Translations under genes and position numbers: made by a program
Notes under the pieces: model-generated
Databases searched by the model: none
What the model was told of the DNA's origin: nothing
What the model saw: the letters and a program-made list of their open reading frames with translations, nothing else
Assembly (NCBI RefSeq): GCF_024206495.1
Contig: NZ_JAMBPQ010000014.1
Location: forward strand, 1-64,000
Direction of reading: 5' to 3'
DNA length: 64,000 nt
Source of the DNA: Paraburkholderia sp. CNPSo 3272
GTDB taxonomy: Bacteria > Pseudomonadota > Gammaproteobacteria > Burkholderiales > Burkholderiaceae
Shown: in pieces, positions 59,551 through 64,000 of the stretch
How the letters are laid out: each line of letters begins with the position of its first letter
Numbering within the stretch: the first letter of the stretch is position 1

Positions 59551-61649
59551 ACACCGCCACGGACACCGCCGGCCAGTCCGAGACGGGTTTCGCGCGCCTC
59601 GTCCGCGGTCTCGCGGACGAGCTTCGCGCCTACCCGGGACGCACCAACCTGATTCTGCGTTGCATGCTGGCCAGCGCGATCGTGATCACCGTCTCGATGG
59701 CGTTGCAGGTGCCGTTTCTCGCGCTCTCGCTCGTCGCCGTTTTTTTCGTCACACAGTCGAACGTGGTGATGACGCGGCTCATCGGCATCGTGTTCATGCT
59801 CGGGACGACGCTCGCCGTCGGCAGCATCATTCTCGTGCTCAAGCTGACGTACGATTTCCCGCTGCTGCGCATCCTGACTTCTACGGCCCTCTTCTTCGCA
59901 AGCGCGTACCTGATGCGCGTCGCGAAGATCGGCGCCGCATTCCTGCTCGTCGGCATCGTCGTCATCTACGTGCAGTCGTTCGTCGATTTGACCGACCAGG
60001 CCGAGGCGCTGGTTCGCATCTCGCTGTGGGTGTGGGTCGCCACCGTCTATGCCATCGCCGTCACGCTCGTGATCAACACGCTGTTCCTGCCCGCCGAACC
60101 GGTGCGCCAGCTCGAGGACGCGCTGCTCGGCCAACTGGCGGCGGTCGACGCCCGGCTCGCGGCGCTCGAACGCGGCGACACGTCAACCGTCACTCCCGAC
60201 GCGAGCCGGGTAGAGAACGCCGCACTGACCCTGCAGAAGCTGCTGCGCTTTTCGACTATGCGCGATCCCGCATTCAGGCAGCGACAGACCTTTCATCTGG
60301 CGCGAGCGGCGACCGTCTCCCGGCTGTTCACGGCGGCAGCGAATCTGCCTGAAAGCACCGCGGGCCTCACGGGCAGCGTCGTGCCCGATCTGCGCGACGC
60401 TTGTGCGCGTCTCGCCGAATCCATCCGCACCGAAGAGCGCTTCGTCATCGCCAGCGCGGCTGTGCCCGTTTCCCCGGCCGCTGCGCTGCCTGGCTCTCTC
60501 TTCGAAATCGGCAACGCCCTGCGCGCCTTCGCCGACCGCTGCGCAGCGCCGGAGCCCGCCGAGTCTGCCGCCGAAAAGGAGCGGATGCTCGTGCCGGACG
60601 CTTTCTCCAATCCGGTCTATGCACAGTTCGCGCTGAAAACGTCGCTCGCGGCGTTGCTCGGCTACCTCTTTTACCGCGCGACCGACTGGCAGGGAATTCA
60701 CACCGTCATGCTGACGGCGCTGATCGTGGCGCAGCCGAGCCTCGGCGCGACCGGCCGGCGCTCGATGCTGCGTATCGCTGGGGCAGCCGCGGGCAGCCTC
60801 ATCGCGCTCGCAATGGTGATATGGGTGGTGCCGAACATCGACGGCCTGACCGGCCTGCTGCTGATGTCAATGCCCGTCATCGCGCTCGGCGCGTGGCTGG
60901 CCGCCGGTTCGGAGCGCATCAGCTATGCGGGAACCCAGCTCATGTTCACGTTCGCGCTCGCCCTGCTCGAACAGTTCGGGCCGACCACCGATCTCAGGGA
61001 AATCCGCGACCGCATGCTCGGCATTCTGCTCGGCGTGGCCATCTCCGCGGTCATTCATGCGTCACTGTGGCCGGAGGCCGAAGGCGAGGCGCTTCGCCAG
61101 CGGCTGGCGCGCCTGCTGCGCCGCCTGGCAGCACGCCTGCGGCAACCGCAGGAAGGCCCTCCGACCCCGCTCTGGGCCGAACTCGCCGATTGCGAGGCGA
61201 TGGCCGCGCGCGTCGCACTCGAGCCCGGCTGGCAGTTTGGCGAAGCGCAACACGAGGCGTTCCAGGTACACATGCAGGCGGTGCTCGCGCAAACCCGCGA
61301 GATCCTGCTCGCGAGCGTCGCATTCGAAGCCGAGCGGCGTGCGCTGCCCGAGCTGCCACCCGAGGGCCCGCGCAACGCGACCCGGTTCGCAGAAACCACC
61401 GCCGCCTCGCTGGAAGCCTACGCGGACGACCTGACCGCGCGGCCCGAGTCGGTACGCACGCCCACGCTCGCCCCGCCGTCGGCCGCCAAAGAACCGACCG
61501 CTACAGAGGCGACATTGCAAGCAACGTCGGACGCGCAAGCGCGAGTCGTCGCGCGCGCCGCAAAACTGGCCGAGCAGGTTTCCACGCTACCCCACTGGGG
61601 CGTCGCCTCGACCGCCCCCGCCTTCCCTACCGAAGCATCGCAAGCATGA
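59547..61649 (+). CDS. mdtO: FUSC-family inner-membrane protein, MdtO-like
   Basis: 700 residues with two sets of about five to six membrane helices (residues ~35-165 and ~365-505) and a cytoplasmic domain after each, the usual FUSC/AaeB pattern. FLALSLVAVFFVTQSNVVMT and IHTVMLTALIVAQPSLGATG are family segments. ATG 59547 overlaps the adaptor stop; the long in-frame ORF upstream (from 58572) is only a shadow of the adaptor gene. It is the presumed substrate-binding inner component of the pump. Confidence 0.92.
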   Translation: MNTATDTAGQSETGFARLVRGLADELRAYPGRTNLILRCMLASAIVITVSMALQVPFLALSLVAVFFVTQSNVVMTRLIGIVFMLGTTLAVGSIILVLKLTYDFPLLRILTSTALFFASAYLMRVAKIGAAFLLVGIVVIYVQSFVDLTDQAEALVRISLWVWVATVYAIAVTLVINTLFLPAEPVRQLEDALLGQLAAVDARLAALERGDTSTVTPDASRVENAALTLQKLLRFSTMRDPAFRQRQTFHLARAATVSRLFTAAANLPESTAGLTGSVVPDLRDACARLAESIRTEERFVIASAAVPVSPAAALPGSLFEIGNALRAFADRCAAPEPAESAAEKERMLVPDAFSNPVYAQFALKTSLAALLGYLFYRATDWQGIHTVMLTALIVAQPSLGATGRRSMLRIAGAAAGSLIALAMVIWVVPNIDGLTGLLLMSMPVIALGAWLAAGSERISYAGTQLMFTFALALLEQFGPTTDLREIRDRMLGILLGVAISAVIHASLWPEAEGEALRQRLARLLRRLAARLRQPQEGPPTPLWAELADCEAMAARVALEPGWQFGEAQHEAFQVHMQAVLAQTREILLASVAFEAERRALPELPPEGPRNATRFAETTAASLEAYADDLTARPESVRTPTLAPPSAAKEPTATEATLQATSDAQARVVARAAKLAEQVSTLPHWGVASTAPAFPTEASQA

Positions 61650-63133
61650 CTGTATCCTCCGTTCACGTTGCGTCTCGCTGTCTGCGCTGGGGCGCGCGCG
61701 CCGCGCTCGCCTGTGCCCTGTCCGCTTGCGCACTGGTCCACGACGACAGCAAAGCCCCCGCGCCGGTCGCGGCGGATCAAATCCGTCTCGCCAGCGACAT
61801 CCAGTTCGCGCAAGGCGACTGGCCCGCGGACACCTGGTGGAAAGCTTATGCGGACCCGCAGCTGGACACGCTCGTCGAACGGGCGCTGGCCTCGTCGCCA
61901 TCCCTCCTGATTGCACGCACGCGCGTCTCCCAGGCAAAGTCGGATATCGATCTGGTGCGCGCGGGCACCAACCTCCAGGTCGCGGCGCTGGGCGCGATCG
62001 ATCGCCAGCGCGTGTCATCCAACGGGTTTCTCGGCCCGTACTCGGGCGAGCAGCCGCTGATCGGCGCGACGGGGCCGTGGTACACGGAAGGCATCGTCGG
62101 TCTTGGCGCCAGTCTGAATGTCGACATCTGGGGCAAGCAGCGCGCACAGGTGCAAGCCGCGATGGGCGTACGCAATGCGCGGCTCGCCGAACTGGCGGCC
62201 GTGCAGCTCGAACTGTCCACCGACGTGGCCCAGATTTATTACGGAATCCAGACGACCTACGAGCTGATCGATCTGCTCCAACGGCTCGAAGGCGAAGCGG
62301 CGTTCTCCGTCGAGGCTCACGCCGCCCGCGCAGGGCGCGGTCTCGAGCCGAAAACACAGACGGAACTCGCACGAGCGCAACTGCTGGCGACGCAGCGTCA
62401 GATCGTGGCGGCCCAGGCCCGCGTGAAGCAACTTCGCGAATCGCTGCGCGCGCTGCTCGGCGCAGGGCCCGACGATCTGCCGGAAATCCGGCCCGTGCCT
62501 TTGCCCCTGCCGCAGGCGACCTTGCCGCCCACGCTTTCGTATGAGCTGCTGGCCCGCCGGCCGGACCTCCAGGCCATGCGCTGGTACGTGCAGTCGTCGT
62601 TCAGCCGCATTGACGCGGCCAAGGCCGCGTTCTACCCGAGCTTCGACATCAAGGCGTTCTTGGGCGTCAATGCGCTGCATCTTTCCGACCTGTTCACACA
62701 TGCGAGCCAGCAGATCAACCTGATTCCGGGCCTGTATTTGCCGATCTTCGAGGGCGGACGCCTCAATGCGAACCTCAGCGGCGCTCGCAACGCGAGCAAC
62801 GCGCTGATCGAGCAGTACAACGAGACCGTGCTCGATGCGGTGCGCGACGTGGCTGTGACGGCGAGCAGGCTGCAGGATCTCGGCGACGAGACGAACTTGC
62901 AGACGCAGAAGATCGAGGCCGTGTCCTTCGCCGAAGCGAGCGCGCAGGCACAGTATCAACGCGGCGTCGCAAGCCGCCTCGCCGTGATGGACGCGCGCCA
63001 GGCGGTGCTGCTCGAGCGCATCGCGCTGCTGGATATCAACGCACGGAGCCTGAGTCAGGACATCGCGCTCACGAAGGCCCTTGGTGGCGGCTACCGCTCT
63101 GGTTCGGCCAGCACTCTGTCCGCCCGCCCATGA
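61646..63133 (+). CDS. mdtP: Outer-membrane efflux lipoprotein, MdtP/NodT-like
   Basis: 495 residues. Signal peptide with lipobox LSAC (about residue 25), DTWWKAYADPQLDTLVERAL and two repeated OEP domains: ARTRVSQAKSDIDLVRAGTN in the first, RRPDLQAMRWYVQSSFSRID and AAKAAFYPSFDI in the second. It forms the TolC-like channel with MdtN. Start overlaps the FUSC stop (ATGA), and its own stop overlaps the MarR start, so all four genes are tightly linked. Confidence 0.93.
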   Translation: MTVSSVHVASRCLRWGARAALACALSACALVHDDSKAPAPVAADQIRLASDIQFAQGDWPADTWWKAYADPQLDTLVERALASSPSLLIARTRVSQAKSDIDLVRAGTNLQVAALGAIDRQRVSSNGFLGPYSGEQPLIGATGPWYTEGIVGLGASLNVDIWGKQRAQVQAAMGVRNARLAELAAVQLELSTDVAQIYYGIQTTYELIDLLQRLEGEAAFSVEAHAARAGRGLEPKTQTELARAQLLATQRQIVAAQARVKQLRESLRALLGAGPDDLPEIRPVPLPLPQATLPPTLSYELLARRPDLQAMRWYVQSSFSRIDAAKAAFYPSFDIKAFLGVNALHLSDLFTHASQQINLIPGLYLPIFEGGRLNANLSGARNASNALIEQYNETVLDAVRDVAVTASRLQDLGDETNLQTQKIEAVSFAEASAQAQYQRGVASRLAVMDARQAVLLERIALLDINARSLSQDIALTKALGGGYRSGSASTLSARP

Positions 63134-63681
63134 GTGCGAGCATGCAAACGTCCATGAGTACGCAGCCGAGCGTGGGCATGCCGGAAGCCGTGGCTCTCAT
63201 GGAAGCCCATTCAGAGGCTAACGATGTCCTCATGCTCCTGTTTCGGGTTCACAGGACTTTCAGCAGCGCGCTCACTGATGAGATCCAGGGCGCGCTTGGC
63301 GTTTCGGCCACGCAGGCGCGTGTCCTGCTCTGTCTGGCCGGCTCGGCCTCTATCACCTGTTCGGGCCTGGCCCGACGCCTTGGCTGGGATAGCAGCCATG
63401 TCTCTCGCCTCGTTCCGGTGCTGCAAAAGCAGAATCTGATCGCGAGCCGGCGTTGCACGATCGACCGCCGGACGGTGTGGCTTTCGCTCACCGCCGCGGG
63501 CACGGCGATCGCGGAGCGCGTGCCCGCCGTCTTTAACGCCAGTGAGCAAGCCATCCTGAGCACGTTCGACGAACACGAACGCGAGTTGCTGCGCAGCCTG
63601 CTTTGCCGCGTCGCGGGCCAAGGCGAACCCGCCGTGCGCGACGGGGCGGACGGTGCATCCGCACACCTCGACGAGGCTTGA
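63130..63681 (+). CDS. MarR-family regulator at the end of the efflux operon
   Basis: 183 residues. The winged-helix part (about 58-140) has TQARVLLCLAGSASITCSGL, LARRLGWDSSHVSRLVPVLQ and DRRTVWLSLTAAG, typical for MarR. The N-terminal ~30 residues are an unstructured Met/Ser-rich extension; a later Met may be the true start, though ATG 63130 overlaps the mdtP stop. Being in the same operon suggests it represses the pump and is itself pump-controlled. Together with the PucR gene, the pump has two candidate regulators. Confidence 0.88.
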   Translation: MSASMQTSMSTQPSVGMPEAVALMEAHSEANDVLMLLFRVHRTFSSALTDEIQGALGVSATQARVLLCLAGSASITCSGLARRLGWDSSHVSRLVPVLQKQNLIASRRCTIDRRTVWLSLTAAGTAIAERVPAVFNASEQAILSTFDEHERELLRSLLCRVAGQGEPAVRDGADGASAHLDEA

Positions 63682-63720
63682 GCGCAGCGGCGGCGCGAAC
63701 TTCAAGCCGAGCGTCCGCTG

Positions 63721-64000
63721 TTACTCACGAACCAGCGCGACGCCCACGCGTGCGGTCGTGGACGGCATGAGCAGCAAGGCTGCGGCGAGCGACACGAGGC
63801 ATCCGGCAAAGACTTCCTCGATACGCAATTCGGCAAGCGGCACGATGGCGAAGCCAAGCTGGCCGTAAACGAGCCCGACGAGCATCGTGATGAAGAACAC
63901 GCCGCGAGCGTATGCGTGAAAAATGTAATAGGCCCAGCCGAAGACCGATAAGGCCATGGCGGCCACAAGCATCCAGGTTTGGTGTCCGCATAGGGTAATG
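63721..64000 (-). CDS. FUSC-family protein, C-terminal end (cut by right edge)
   Basis: 93 codons visible, open at the window edge. FGWAYYIFHAYARGVFFITM followed by LVGLVYGQLGFAIVPL and RIEEVFAGCLVSLAAALLL is typical of the last membrane helices of FUSC/AaeB-type proteins, and the frame continues upstream (ITLCGHQTW) beyond the window. It is convergent with the MarR gene and is a second, separate FUSC protein. Confidence 0.75.
   Translation of the reverse strand, partial: ITLCGHQTWMLVAAMALSVFGWAYYIFHAYARGVFFITMLVGLVYGQLGFAIVPLAELRIEEVFAGCLVSLAAALLLMPSTTARVGVALVRE

Noticed and set aside
60401-61645. Upstream extension of the outer-membrane factor ORF
   Set aside because: Shadow of the FUSC gene; a signal peptide with lipobox begins at 61646.
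1-64000. tRNA, rRNA, CRISPR array or complete prophage
   Set aside because: Nothing with the needed structure was seen by eye; a covariance-model scan and a repeat finder would settle this.

Overview
The window looks like a GC-rich Burkholderiales replicon of the Paraburkholderia/Caballeronia type. The reasons are two OmpC-type 16-strand porins with the typical start after the signal peptide (SSVTLYG / GSVTLYG), many AraC, PucR and MarR regulators beside small catabolic or efflux units, an acetoacetyl-CoA reductase (PhaB) and a dense set of secreted proteins of unknown function. Mixed gene order, many orphan operons and few housekeeping genes suggest a secondary chromosome or megaplasmid (inference).

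Region 1 (1-28,900) is mostly intact accessory metabolism and transport: the end of a cytochrome c, a porin, an AraC/DMT-exporter pair, a flavin-reductase-like protein, a SLAC1/TDT transporter, an acuR-acuI acrylyl-CoA reductase unit with a visible operator, an AraC/NmrA pair, and a secreted protein divergent from an orphan PstS that carries a near-consensus Pho box. A methyltransferase/GNAT pair, an MFS transporter, a GGDEF-EAL protein, an SdhC-like membrane protein divergent from a Tat-exported metallophosphoesterase plus cupredoxin, a large alpha/beta-hydrolase-domain protein and an amino-acid permease follow.

Region 2 (28,900-46,500) looks like a stress and DNA-repair island: second porin, a predicted ~60-nt sRNA with its own promoter and terminator, a histidine phosphatase, a translationally coupled ligase-associated exonuclease and ATP-dependent DNA ligase, DUF72, manganese catalase, CinA/PncC, UdgX (with the KRRLHK loop), topoisomerase IB, DUF4142, two Hsp20 proteins, an ElaB/YqjD protein and a GlsB protein.

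Region 3 (44,700-56,400) is a decaying accessory region. It holds a frameshifted TetR gene, a scrambled partial second copy of the membrane-protein/metallophosphoesterase locus of region 1, a CcdA-CcdB toxin-antitoxin pair apparently fused into one ORF by a single-base insertion, a twice-frameshifted ParE with the tail of ParD, an IS256-family transposase remnant, and an NmrA-family pseudogene with a frameshift and a nonsense codon. Between these are intact genes (phaB, an AraC regulator, a CHASE3-GGDEF cyclase, a 52-residue membrane protein).

Region 4 (56,500-64,000) is a tripartite efflux operon like E. coli ytcA-mdtNOP: ytcA, a 55-codon ORF, HlyD-family adaptor, FUSC inner-membrane protein, outer-membrane factor and a terminal MarR regulator. 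The last four genes are joined by ATGA overlaps, and a PucR-type activator is divergent. A second FUSC gene enters from the right edge. No rRNA, tRNA, CRISPR array or intact transposon was recognised.
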